A DNA stretch of 64,000 bases from Sediminibacter sp. Hel_I_10. GTDB lineage: Bacteria; Bacteroidota; Bacteroidia; Flavobacteriales; Flavobacteriaceae. Positions 7,738 through 17,629 of this stretch are shown here, in pieces (positions within the stretch are counted from its first letter, which is position 1; each line of letters opens with the position of its first letter). Position numbers and translations under genes: made by a program. The DNA lies in the NCBI RefSeq assembly GCF_000688335.1, contig NZ_JHZX01000001.1, forward strand, positions 682,001-746,000, written 5' to 3'. The notes beneath the pieces are model-generated. The model saw nothing but the letters and a program-made list of their open reading frames with translations, was not told where the DNA came from and ran no database searches.

Positions 7738-8565
7738 ATGCTTGCTTTAGAAATTGTCTGGGATCCTACAAAAGGACTCGATCTTGGTTTTTTTACACTT
7801 CACTTTTATAGTGTGATGTGGATTATTGCCTTCTTATTGGGTTTTCAGATCATGAAACGCATTTACAAAAATGAAAACCAAACAGAAGAATCCCTAGATT
7901 CTCTTTTTATCTACTCCGTATTAGGAATTATGCTTGGAGCGCGTTTGGGACATGTGATCTTTTATCAACCAGAATTGATTACCGAAGATTTCTTCAGCAT
8001 CTTTTTACCCTTTAAATTTAAAGGTGGTTTTGAATTTACCGGCTTTCAAGGCTTAGCAAGTCACGGCGCAGCCATTGCCATGATCGCTTCCATGTATTTA
8101 TACAATAAAAAAATATTACACAAGTCTGTATTATGGATCCTGGATCGCGTTGTAATTCCTGTAGCTTCTGGGGCTGTGTTTGTTCGTTTGGGTAATTTTA
8201 TCAATTCTGAAATTATCGGAAAACCAACTCACAGTGATTATGGGGTTGTGTTTAAAAAATTAGGTGAAGATTTCCCAAGGCATCCTGCGCAACTCTATGA
8301 AGCAGGAAGTTATGTGTTTGTGTTTCTAATTTTGTTTTATTTCTATTGGAAAACGAAAAAAAGCGAACAACAGGGCTTTTTATTCGGACTCTTTTTAGTG
8401 CTACTATGGACGGTTCGTTTCTTTGTAGAATTTGTAAAAGAACCTCAAGGCGATGAATACTTTACACTAGCTGGTTTAAATACTGGTCAAATGCTAAGTA
8501 TCCCGTTTATACTCATAGGTCTTTATTTTATGTTTCTCTATAAGCCAAAAACACAGTTGAAATGA
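7738..8565 (+). CDS. lgt: Prolipoprotein diacylglyceryl transferase
   Basis: 275 aa with about seven membrane helices. It carries LGARLGHVIFY near residue 70, the ASHGAAIAM motif near 105 with the conserved His-Gly, and the RLGNFINSEIIG signature around 150-161, whose Arg and Asn are central in Lgt. It transfers diacylglycerol from phosphatidylglycerol to the lipobox Cys of preprolipoproteins. An ATG 5 nt upstream (7733) is out of frame, so 7738 is the start. The stop overlaps the next ATG by 4 nt (8562-8565), linking it to a gene that itself encodes a lipoprotein. Confidence 0.96.
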   Translation: MLALEIVWDPTKGLDLGFFTLHFYSVMWIIAFLLGFQIMKRIYKNENQTEESLDSLFIYSVLGIMLGARLGHVIFYQPELITEDFFSIFLPFKFKGGFEFTGFQGLASHGAAIAMIASMYLYNKKILHKSVLWILDRVVIPVASGAVFVRLGNFINSEIIGKPTHSDYGVVFKKLGEDFPRHPAQLYEAGSYVFVFLILFYFYWKTKKSEQQGFLFGLFLVLLWTVRFFVEFVKEPQGDEYFTLAGLNTGQMLSIPFILIGLYFMFLYKPKTQLK

Positions 8566-9065
8566 ATTTAAATTATCAACGTTCTTTTCTAATGTTATGC
8601 TTCGGAATAGGGCTCTTAAACCTTACCGCTTGTAAAGAAGACAAAAAGCCAACTTCAGTTAAGACTGAAGCCATACGATTTGAGAAAGAGGGCGAACTTC
8701 AGTTAAAAAAAGCAGACACCGATTCTATATTAATGACACTTGCTATAGAAATAGCAGATGATGATTATCAAACCCAAACAGGATTGATGTATCGCGATGG
8801 CATGAAAACAGATCAAGGCATGCTGTTTGTTTTTCCAGATGAAGATTATAGATCTTTTTATATGAAGAACACTAAGTTTCCCTTAGACATCATCTACATA
8901 GCGGAAGACAAGAGCATCGTCAACATTCAAAAGAACGCCCAGCCTATGAATGAGACGTCTTTACCTTCTAGAGGACCTGCAAAATATGTGCTTGAGGTAA
9001 ATGCGGGCTTAACTGATACTTGGGGCTTAGAGGCAGGAGATGTGATGTCTTTTGACACCAACTAA
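8562..9065 (+). CDS. DUF192-domain lipoprotein
   Basis: 167 aa. The N-terminal signal ends in the lipobox LTAC (Cys24). The DUF192 domain follows from about residue 60, with the typical TGLMYRDGM, GMLFVFP, SFYMKNTKFPLDIIYI and VLEVNAG elements. Function of DUF192 proteins is not established; they are small secreted beta-rich proteins. ATGA overlap with lgt indicates translational coupling. Confidence 0.88.
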   Translation: MNLNYQRSFLMLCFGIGLLNLTACKEDKKPTSVKTEAIRFEKEGELQLKKADTDSILMTLAIEIADDDYQTQTGLMYRDGMKTDQGMLFVFPDEDYRSFYMKNTKFPLDIIYIAEDKSIVNIQKNAQPMNETSLPSRGPAKYVLEVNAGLTDTWGLEAGDVMSFDTN

Positions 9066-9347
9066 GCTCTAAATTTAGATTCAAATAAAATAGTAAACCA
9101 TTACAAGTCCTTTCTATTCTCTATCTCTAATTATTGCATTTGTAAATTGAGTGCCATCAACTCATCTCGAGAAACATAGATCTATAAGAGATCTTTAAAC
9201 TAATTGTGCTTGGTTAGTTGCTTGAGCACTGAGACAGCAAAAAGGGACCGCACAGAGGAAATTCGGCAGACTTTCCATGACAGTCATTAAGCACTCTCCA
9301 AAAAATTAATTATAAAAGATGTTGCCAACTGGCTTTTTTTTTTACAA

Positions 9348-9704
9348 TTAATAATCTTGAATTAAAACTTCAGTTGGAATATGAAGAGTGGTATTTAGTT
9401 TTCTAATCATATCTAAAGTCAGCTTTCGTTTTTTATTCAAAATCTCACTAACTCTGCTTTTAAATCCGACAATTTCTGCTAAGTCCTTTTGTTTCATCCC
9501 CATTTGTTCCATTCGAAACTTAATTGCCTCGATTGGGTCAGGCAATCCGATTGGGAATTGCTCGTTTTCATATCGATCAATCAAAATTGAAATAATTTCC
9601 AATTCGTCTCCTTCTTCCGTTTCTTTTTTTGCATCAAAAATGTCCTCAAGTCTGTTGAGAGCTTTTTGATAGTCTTTTTCATTTCTAATTGGTGATATTT
9701 TCAT
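9348..9704 (-). CDS. higA: HigA-type XRE-family antitoxin
   Basis: 118 aa. The N-terminal half (about 1-60) is helical and acidic; the C-terminal half (about 62-118) is a helix-turn-helix of the XRE type with MGMKQKDLAEIVGF and VSEILNKKRKLTLDMIRKL. This fits HigA antitoxins encoded downstream of their toxin. It starts 2 nt after the stop of the broken higB-like gene and would normally bind HigB and the operator at 10034-10048. The antitoxin itself looks intact. Confidence 0.85.
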   Translation of the reverse strand: MKISPIRNEKDYQKALNRLEDIFDAKKETEEGDELEIISILIDRYENEQFPIGLPDPIEAIKFRMEQMGMKQKDLAEIVGFKSRVSEILNKKRKLTLDMIRKLNTTLHIPTEVLIQDY

Positions 9705-9706
9705 AA

Positions 9707-10000
9707 TTAGATGTTATTTGCATCAATTTTATCATATTCTGCGTGAGTTCCAATAAACCTTATCCAGCATATTCCATAATCAAAATTAAATTTTACAATC
9801 AAATGATAATTATTGCCTTTGATGTTGTAAACTATTCGATTGTGTTTTAAAATACTTGCACTAGGATATTCACTTTTCAATTCGTTAATATTGTTCCATT
9901 CGGATTTTTCAGTTTCTCTATATCACGCCTTTAATTGTTCTTCACAATCAGCGTGTTTTTCCCAAAAATCTCGTAAAGTTCCCTTTGCGATTACTCTCAC
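9707..10000 (-). pseudogene. higB: HigB-like toxin gene with in-frame nonsense codon
   Basis: Reading from GTG at 10000-9998, 97 codons remain in one frame to the TAA at 9709-9707, except that codon 26 is TGA (9925-9923). Around it the protein reads EEQLKA-stop-YRETEKSEWNN, where HigB proteins normally have AWY, so a TGG to TGA change is the simplest explanation. The rest is normal HigB-type sequence: MRVIAKGTLRDFWEKH at the start, HNRIVYNIKGNNYHLIVK, and FIGTHAEYDKID near the end. Either a single loss-of-function mutation inactivated the toxin, or a base error is present. The antitoxin follows 2 nt downstream. Confidence 0.85.
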
Positions 10001-10017
10001 GTCGTGATTCTTTAAGG

Positions 10018-10048
10018 CAAATATACTAAAAAGTTACCAATTTGGTAA
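10018..10048 (-). promoter_or_regulatory. higBA promoter with palindromic operator
   Basis: TATATTTG (10018-10025, minus strand) is a perfect TAnnTTTG -7 box, 17 nt before the GTG of higB. A perfect 15-bp palindrome TTACCAA-T-TTGGTAA (10034-10048) covers the -33 side. An antitoxin bound there would block the promoter, the usual autoregulation of type II modules. Confidence 0.65.
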
Positions 10049-10194
10049 TTTCTTCGTTTTTTAGCTTGTTGACAACTCGTTATATTCAAAACAGTCTTTC
10101 ACTTGGAAAGCCAATATTAATGGATCTCATTTTCGAAGAAAAGCAAGATAGAGATGCTCATTATTTTATTTATTTCTTTCAAAATGTTATAAAA

Positions 10195-10222
10195 AAAGGC
10201 CATTTCCGAAGAAATGGCCTTT
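10195..10222 (-). terminator. secDF intrinsic terminator
   Basis: Perfect 12-bp arms AAAGGCCATTTC and GAAATGGCCTTT with a 4-nt loop. On the minus strand it is followed by a run of T, 27 nt after the secDF stop. Confidence 0.88.
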
Positions 10223-10248
10223 GATTTTAATGATAACAACTATTTGAG

Positions 10249-13221
10249 TTATTCAATCTCTCCATCTGGATTAACGCCTTTATTCTTAAGCGTATCATAC
10301 ATTAACGGAGTTGCAATAAATACCGAAGAATAGGTACCAACAACCACACCGACGATAAGGGCAAACAATAAGCCTCTTAACGATTCTGCTCCAAAAGCAA
10401 ACATAGCTATCAATACCACTAAAGTGGTTAAAGACGTATTCAATGTTCTACTTAGTGTGCTATTGATTGCAGCGTTGATATTGTAGCCACCTTTAAACCC
10501 AGCGCGCTCTGCCAATACTTCTCTAATTCTATCAAATACAACCACGGTATCATTCAATGAATAACCAATTACCGTCAAAATTGCAGCGATAAAGGCTTGG
10601 TCAATTTCCATAGAAAATGGCATGAACTTATACAACAATGAGAAAATACCTAAAACGATAATAACATCATGGAAAACAGCCGCGACCGCACCCAATGAGA
10701 ATTGCCATCTCTTGAAACGTATAAGGATGTACAAGAATACAACGATCAACGAGCCTAAAACAGCCCAGAATGATTCTGTTTTAATATCATCTGCGATAGT
10801 TGGGCTCACTTTACTTGACAGTACTTTACCAACACCGTTTTTACCTTGAGAAAAATCTTCATAAGTAATACCTGGCAAGTATTTTTTAAGTCCGTTATAA
10901 AGCATGGTTTGCACCTCTTCATCAACTTCTACTGAGTTTTCGTCAACCTTATACTTAGTAGATATTTTTAGTTGATTGTCTGCACCAATAGTTTTAACCT
11001 CAACGCTATTAAACACATCTTCCAAATCTGCTGCTACAGTAGCAGAACTTACTGCTTCTGGAAAACGGACTTGATACGTACGACCTCCAACAAAATCAAT
11101 ACCTTGATCTAATTTATTAGTAAATAAAGATGCTAAACTAATTAAGATCATAACACCAGAAATGATGTAAGCGATCTTACGTTTACCAATAAAATTAACG
11201 TTATTATTCTTAAATAAGTTTTTAGTGATTCCTGTAGAGAAATCTAAAGACTTATTACGATTTACATACCAGTCTACAAACAGACGTGTAATAAAGATGG
11301 CTGTAAATAATGAAGTTACAATACCAATCAATAAGGTTGTAGCAAAACCTTTAATTGGTCCTGTACCAAATACAAACAAGATAATTGCAGTTAAACCTGT
11401 AGTAATGTTAGCATCTAAGATAGAAGACAAAGCATTTGAGAAACCATCTTTAACAGCTTCTTTTTGTGATTTACCATTACCTAACTCTTCTCGAATACGT
11501 TCAAAAATAAGAACGTTCGCATCTACAGACATACCAATGGTCAATACAATACCAGCTAATCCAGGAAGCGTCAATACTGCACCTAATCCTGAAAGAACAC
11601 CGAAAATCAATAAAATGTTCAATATTAAAGCAATATCAGCAAATATACCTGCCTTGCCGTAGTATAAAACCATCCAAAGTAATACTAAGGATAAAGCAAT
11701 CAAAAATGATAATGTACCACTATCAATAGCTTCTTGCCCTAAAGATGGACCAACTTGATCTGCCTGAATAATTTCTGCTCTAGCCGGTAACTTACCTGCT
11801 CTTAAAACATTCGCTAAATCTGTTGCTTCTAAAACCGTAAAGTTTCCAGAGATTTCTGTATTACCACCTGAAATAGCACCATTTGATGCTGTTGGAGCAG
11901 AATACACAATATCATCTAATACAATCGCAATTTGGCTCCCTTGAGCGGCAGCTCTACCGGTCATTTCTTCCCAAATCTTAGCCCCTTTAGCATTCATTTG
12001 CATAGATACTGTTGGCTTGTTGGTTTGGCTATAAGATTGGCGTGCTTCTGTAACAACACCTCCACTTAATTCTGGCTCGTTGTCTCTATTTCCCTTTAGG
12101 GCATATAAATCAACGTACTCCTCTCCTGTTTCAGTATCAATAGATGGTAAACCAAAAGCAAATTTAGTGTAACGCGCATCTGCTGGAAGGTTAGCTTTAA
12201 CCTCATCCATTTCTAGATACGACTTAAATTTATCTCTATCCTCTAATTTTATAGCAAGTATGCCTCCAGTTCTTGGACCACTTACCATTTCAAATAATGG
12301 ATTGACACCCGTAGTAACATCGGTACTATCTGTTGACGTCTCTCCCAACAAATCATCAATAGTACTGTCGTTTGTTTCTGTTGAATCTTGCTCAACAACT
12401 GCCGTTTCTTGCTTAGTTCCTAAAACTGATTTTAAAGTTTCATTGGTATTAGCGAAGAAATCTCCTAAATTTTGGGGAGTTTCTACATCCCAAAACTGCA
12501 ATTGTGCCGTAGTTGTAATTAACTCTGTAGCACGCTTGATGTCTTTAACACCTGGCAACTCTACCAATACACGACCAGAATTACCTAAACGTTGAATGTT
12601 TGGTGAAGTCACACCAAATTGGTCAATACGCTTTCTTAATACTTCAAAAGCAGAGATAATAGACTCATCTACCTTTTCTTCTAATTTGCTTCTCACATCA
12701 GCATCGCTCATAGAAATATCGATAACATCATCTAAATTTCTGTTTGCAAAAATATCTGGAGAGGCTAATTTCTGATCTCCTTTTACGTTTTCCCAAGCTT
12801 GAAAAAACGATTGAATGTAAGTGTCTTGTGAATCCTTTTGCAATTCTTCAGCATCTGTTAGCGCTTTGTTGAATGCAGGGTCTTTACTGTTATTAGAAAG
12901 TCCATAAAGAATGTCACGTACAGAAATCTGTAATATAACATTTAATCCCCCTTTAAGGTCCAAACCAAGGTTCATGGCTTTTTCCTTAACTTCATTTCCT
13001 GTAAAAGAAGCGATTCCGATATCGTAAACCTCCTTATTAGAAATAGAGTCAATGTAACGCACTTCAGCTTCGTTTATCGCTTCTGCGTTATCATAATTGC
13101 TTGTGGCGTAAGTTTCCGCCTCATTTTCTAACTGGTTACTCTTAAATGTGAATGATAGTTGGTAAATACTTACCAAACCAAACAGTAGAGCAAACAGTAT
13201 AACTAATCCTTTGTTTTGCAT
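10249..13221 (-). CDS. secDF: Fused protein translocase subunit SecDF
   Basis: 990 aa with SecD and SecF fused, as is usual in Bacteroidota. The SecD half has an N-terminal helix, the LGLDLKGGLNVILQ motif (about 83-96), a large periplasmic P1/head region with a Ser/Thr/Asp-rich insert near 270-300, and membrane helices with VGPSLGQEAI and GMSVDANVLIFERI. SecF begins after about residue 640 with QGIDFVGGRTYQVRF and carries a second helix set with YSLNDTVVVFDRIRE. It uses the proton gradient to pull secreted proteins through SecYEG. The promoter at 13254-13284 and terminator at 10195-10222 make it monocistronic. Confidence 0.97.
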   Translation of the reverse strand: MQNKGLVILFALLFGLVSIYQLSFTFKSNQLENEAETYATSNYDNAEAINEAEVRYIDSISNKEVYDIGIASFTGNEVKEKAMNLGLDLKGGLNVILQISVRDILYGLSNNSKDPAFNKALTDAEELQKDSQDTYIQSFFQAWENVKGDQKLASPDIFANRNLDDVIDISMSDADVRSKLEEKVDESIISAFEVLRKRIDQFGVTSPNIQRLGNSGRVLVELPGVKDIKRATELITTTAQLQFWDVETPQNLGDFFANTNETLKSVLGTKQETAVVEQDSTETNDSTIDDLLGETSTDSTDVTTGVNPLFEMVSGPRTGGILAIKLEDRDKFKSYLEMDEVKANLPADARYTKFAFGLPSIDTETGEEYVDLYALKGNRDNEPELSGGVVTEARQSYSQTNKPTVSMQMNAKGAKIWEEMTGRAAAQGSQIAIVLDDIVYSAPTASNGAISGGNTEISGNFTVLEATDLANVLRAGKLPARAEIIQADQVGPSLGQEAIDSGTLSFLIALSLVLLWMVLYYGKAGIFADIALILNILLIFGVLSGLGAVLTLPGLAGIVLTIGMSVDANVLIFERIREELGNGKSQKEAVKDGFSNALSSILDANITTGLTAIILFVFGTGPIKGFATTLLIGIVTSLFTAIFITRLFVDWYVNRNKSLDFSTGITKNLFKNNNVNFIGKRKIAYIISGVMILISLASLFTNKLDQGIDFVGGRTYQVRFPEAVSSATVAADLEDVFNSVEVKTIGADNQLKISTKYKVDENSVEVDEEVQTMLYNGLKKYLPGITYEDFSQGKNGVGKVLSSKVSPTIADDIKTESFWAVLGSLIVVFLYILIRFKRWQFSLGAVAAVFHDVIIVLGIFSLLYKFMPFSMEIDQAFIAAILTVIGYSLNDTVVVFDRIREVLAERAGFKGGYNINAAINSTLSRTLNTSLTTLVVLIAMFAFGAESLRGLLFALIVGVVVGTYSSVFIATPLMYDTLKNKGVNPDGEIE

Positions 13222-13253
13222 TATAATTGGTTTTGTGTCAGTTTAAAAACGCG

Positions 13254-13284
13254 CAAATATAGGCCTTCGTTTAAGAATTGACAA
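13254..13284 (-). promoter_or_regulatory. secDF promoter
   Basis: On the minus strand TTG (13282-13284), 20 bp, then TATATTTG (13254-13261) fit the Bacteroidota -33/-7 promoter pattern. The secDF ATG is 32 nt further on. Confidence 0.65.
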
Positions 13285-13402
13285 TTTATTTATGTGAATA
13301 GATCTATTTTGAAACACCACCCTAGAAATCAATATTTTAAGATGATAGTGGTTAGAATTTGGCCAGCTTTCAATGTCTCAGTTTCTAGCCAGTCCATACA
13401 AT

Positions 13403-14011
13403 TTAGGCGATGGGTCCTGCCCTAACCTCAGGAATTTTATAGGAAAGATGTGTTCTTACGCATCCAAAATACTTGGGAAATTTAGAAATTTCACATATGA
13501 CTAAAAGATGCGGATACTTTGTTTCTGGTGCTGTAGCATAACCATCTGAAGGATTTACAAACCGGTCAAAATCTGATTTTTGAATCAAAGCCCACTCCCC
13601 TGCTAAGCCAAGATGGCTGTCTGGAGCATTTTGAATTTCAAAAACTTTAAGATCGTAAGCGTTTTTTTGATCTTCGGAAGGTTCGTGAGTTTTGTTTGAT
13701 CCTGAAAAATCAATAACAACAGTTTGATCTTCGGAAAATAAGCGTTTGATATCTGCAACATCAGCATCGCTATAATATGTGATTTTGATTTGACCGTCCT
13801 GTGACTCTTGAATATGAACTTGTTCTATCCCAACAGATAACAATTGCTGTTTTACTGCGGAAATTACATCTAAAGATTTAGCAGACTTAGTAGCATCATT
13901 AGAAAACTGAAGGACAATCTCCTGATTGGGATCGATAGCGTTTTGCTGACTGGAAATACCCAATAAGCTTAAAATCACTACTAAAGTACCGATGCACTTT
14001 TTAAAATTCAT
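13403..14011 (-). CDS. Small secreted protein of unknown function, SecD P1-like segment
   Basis: 202 aa from the ATG at 14011; an upstream in-frame ATG at 14044 lies inside the mdh terminator and before the promoter, so it was rejected. Residues 1-22 form a signal peptide. Residues about 45-92 have the pattern of the SecD P1 periplasmic fold: a helix ending in LLSVGIEQVHIQES, a strand, then ADVADIKRLF. They resemble residues about 187-240 of the SecDF encoded next (QFGVTSPNIQRLG ... VKDIKRATELI). The C-terminal half carries PHLLVICEISKFPKYFGCVRTH. No known family was recognised. It precedes secDF in the same direction, but each has its own promoter. Confidence 0.65.
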   Translation of the reverse strand: MNFKKCIGTLVVILSLLGISSQQNAIDPNQEIVLQFSNDATKSAKSLDVISAVKQQLLSVGIEQVHIQESQDGQIKITYYSDADVADIKRLFSEDQTVVIDFSGSNKTHEPSEDQKNAYDLKVFEIQNAPDSHLGLAGEWALIQKSDFDRFVNPSDGYATAPETKYPHLLVICEISKFPKYFGCVRTHLSYKIPEVRAGPIA

Positions 14012-14015
14012 GCGC

Positions 14016-14044
14016 CAAATATAGCAAAAAAATAAAGACCGCAA
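14016..14044 (-). promoter_or_regulatory. Promoter overlapping the mdh terminator, near-leaderless transcript
   Basis: TATATTTG (14016-14023, minus strand) is a perfect -7 box and ends only 4 nt before the ATG at 14011. A TTG 18 bp upstream lies within the mdh terminator hairpin. Transcription would start at or within a few bases of the start codon. Confidence 0.55.
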
Positions 14045-14058
14045 TGCTGCGGTCTTTA
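14033..14058 (-). terminator. mdh intrinsic terminator
   Basis: Arms TAAAGACCGCA and TGCGGTCTTTA (11 bp) with an ATGC loop. On the minus strand seven T follow after one A-T step. It lies 28 nt beyond the mdh stop. Confidence 0.85.
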
Positions 14059-14085
14059 TCTGTATTTTTTAAAAAATAGGTCTTA

Positions 14086-15012
14086 TTATAATTCTAACAG
14101 TCCGTTTGTTTTTTGAACACCTGCAGCGCTTTCTTCCATATGAGCTTGTTCAGCATCACTCAATTTTATGGTAACGATTTCCTCGATTCCGTTACGGCCT
14201 AAAATAACCGGAACACCAATACAAAGATCATTTAAACCATACTCTCCTTCTACTAGTGCAGAACATGGGAATAGTTTCTTTTGATCACAAGCAATAGCTT
14301 GTACCAAACCACTTACCGCTGCACCTGGGGCATACCAAGCAGAAGTCCCTAACAATTTGGTTAAAGTTGCTCCACCTACTTTAGTATCTTCTTTAACTTG
14401 CTCTAAACGCTCTTCTGATAAAAACTCAGAAACCTTAACACTGTTTCTAGTGGCGTGAGCCGTTAGAGGCACCATACCTGTATCGCTATGACCTCCAATC
14501 ACCATGCCGTCAACATCGCTAATAGGAGCATTTAATGCTTCTGCTAATCTGTATTTGAAACGTGCAGAATCTAAAGCGCCGCCCATCCCAATAATTCTAT
14601 TTTTTGGAAGATCAGTAGTTTTGTGTACCAAATAGGTCATGGTATCCATAGGATTACTCACCACAATAATAATGGTATTTGGAGAATGCTCAATAAGGTT
14701 AGAAGATACTGTTTTTACAATACCCGCGTTGATGCCTATCAATTCTTCACGAGTCATCCCTGGTTTACGAGGAATTCCTGAAGTAATGACACAAATATCG
14801 CTCTCTGCCGTTTTTGAATAATCATTGGTAACTCCCGTGATTTTGGTATCAAATGCGTTTAAGGATGCTGTTTGCATCAAATCCATCGCCTTACCTTCAG
14901 CAAAACCTTCTTTGATATCCAACAATACGACTTCACTTGCAAAATTTTTAATGGCAATGTATTCTGCACAACTGGCACCTACGGCTCCTGCTCCAACTAC
15001 TGTTACTTTCAT
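14086..15012 (-). CDS. mdh: Malate dehydrogenase
   Basis: 308 aa, the length of LDH-like bacterial MDHs. NAD-binding GAGAVGAS is at residues 7-14 with the acidic LLDIKEG after strand two. The GIPRKPGMTREEL active-site loop carries the substrate-binding Arg residues; VVSNPMD, GMGGALDSARFK and the catalytic GGHSDTGMVP His motif follow. It interconverts malate and oxaloacetate in the TCA cycle. Single gene, ending in the hairpin at 14033-14058. Confidence 0.97.
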   Translation of the reverse strand: MKVTVVGAGAVGASCAEYIAIKNFASEVVLLDIKEGFAEGKAMDLMQTASLNAFDTKITGVTNDYSKTAESDICVITSGIPRKPGMTREELIGINAGIVKTVSSNLIEHSPNTIIIVVSNPMDTMTYLVHKTTDLPKNRIIGMGGALDSARFKYRLAEALNAPISDVDGMVIGGHSDTGMVPLTAHATRNSVKVSEFLSEERLEQVKEDTKVGGATLTKLLGTSAWYAPGAAVSGLVQAIACDQKKLFPCSALVEGEYGLNDLCIGVPVILGRNGIEEIVTIKLSDAEQAHMEESAAGVQKTNGLLEL

Positions 15013-15222
15013 CTGTTTATTTTTAATGTTTTATGTTGATAATTTTAAGACTCTAAAATTACGACTTTTAAGAATTATAACGAAAAAATGCACCCCATTT
15101 AATTGATCACTTTTTTGAAAAATGCTTAAAATATGCACGAATAGACTGTATAGAACAAATCATTTCTAATAAAGTCCTATTGTATTCCAAAAGATATTAT
15201 GAACTAAAATTTCCGTATAAAA

Positions 15223-15247
15223 AAAAGCGACCACATTGGCCGCTTTT
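15223..15247 (-). terminator. gyrB intrinsic terminator
   Basis: AAAAGCG-A-CCA pairs with TGG-C-CGCTTTT (one A-C mismatch, 3-nt loop), followed by a T run on the minus strand. It lies 25 nt beyond the gyrB stop. Confidence 0.8.
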
Positions 15248-15271
15248 AAATCTTTAAAAAAAGATATGCTA

Positions 15272-17272
<2,001 letters not shown>

Positions 17273-17298
17273 CTAATGCGCCTTTCTTTCGGTACAAA

Positions 17299-17306
17299 CA
17301 AATATA
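17299..17306 (-). promoter_or_regulatory. -7 promoter element for gyrB
   Basis: TATATTTG on the minus strand, 77 nt before the gyrB ATG; no clear -33 TTG at the usual distance. The 11-bp-period repeats at 17386-17416 lie about 80 bp further upstream. Confidence 0.45.
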
Positions 17307-17540
17307 AGAAATTATGACCCATTCTGAAAGCATATCATCGATTGAATTCAATAATTATCAACATTTGTTAATTATTTAAAACCATCTTAAATGAGCTTAA
17401 AATGGTCTTAAAATGGATTTTGACCTTTTTTAACATCTTAGTAAAGGCGCTAAAAAGCAAAAATCCATTACAGGTTATAATTTGAAAATTAAAAATCTGA
17501 AATTTAGAAGATTTCAGAAGTGATTTTCTCTGATATCAAC

Positions 17541-17570
17541 AAAAAAAATCCTCAACAGAGGATTTTTTTT
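17541..17570 (-). terminator. asnB intrinsic terminator
   Basis: Arms of A-run plus ATCCTC and GAGGAT plus T-run, with an AACA loop. It is symmetrical and could work in both directions; only asnB ends toward it, 60 nt upstream. Confidence 0.85.
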
Positions 17571-17629
17571 GTTTAATAATCATAAAACTTAGAACAATCT
17601 GTCATAATGCTCAAAACGTTCGTATGGTA

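Noticed and set aside
9066-9347. Search for a gene remnant between the DUF192 gene and higA
   Set aside because: Only very short frames with no recognisable protein were found; left unannotated.
10042-10224. 60-codon plus-strand reading frame next to the higBA operator
   Set aside because: It begins inside the operator and ends within the secDF terminator hairpin, has no family resemblance and low-complexity content.
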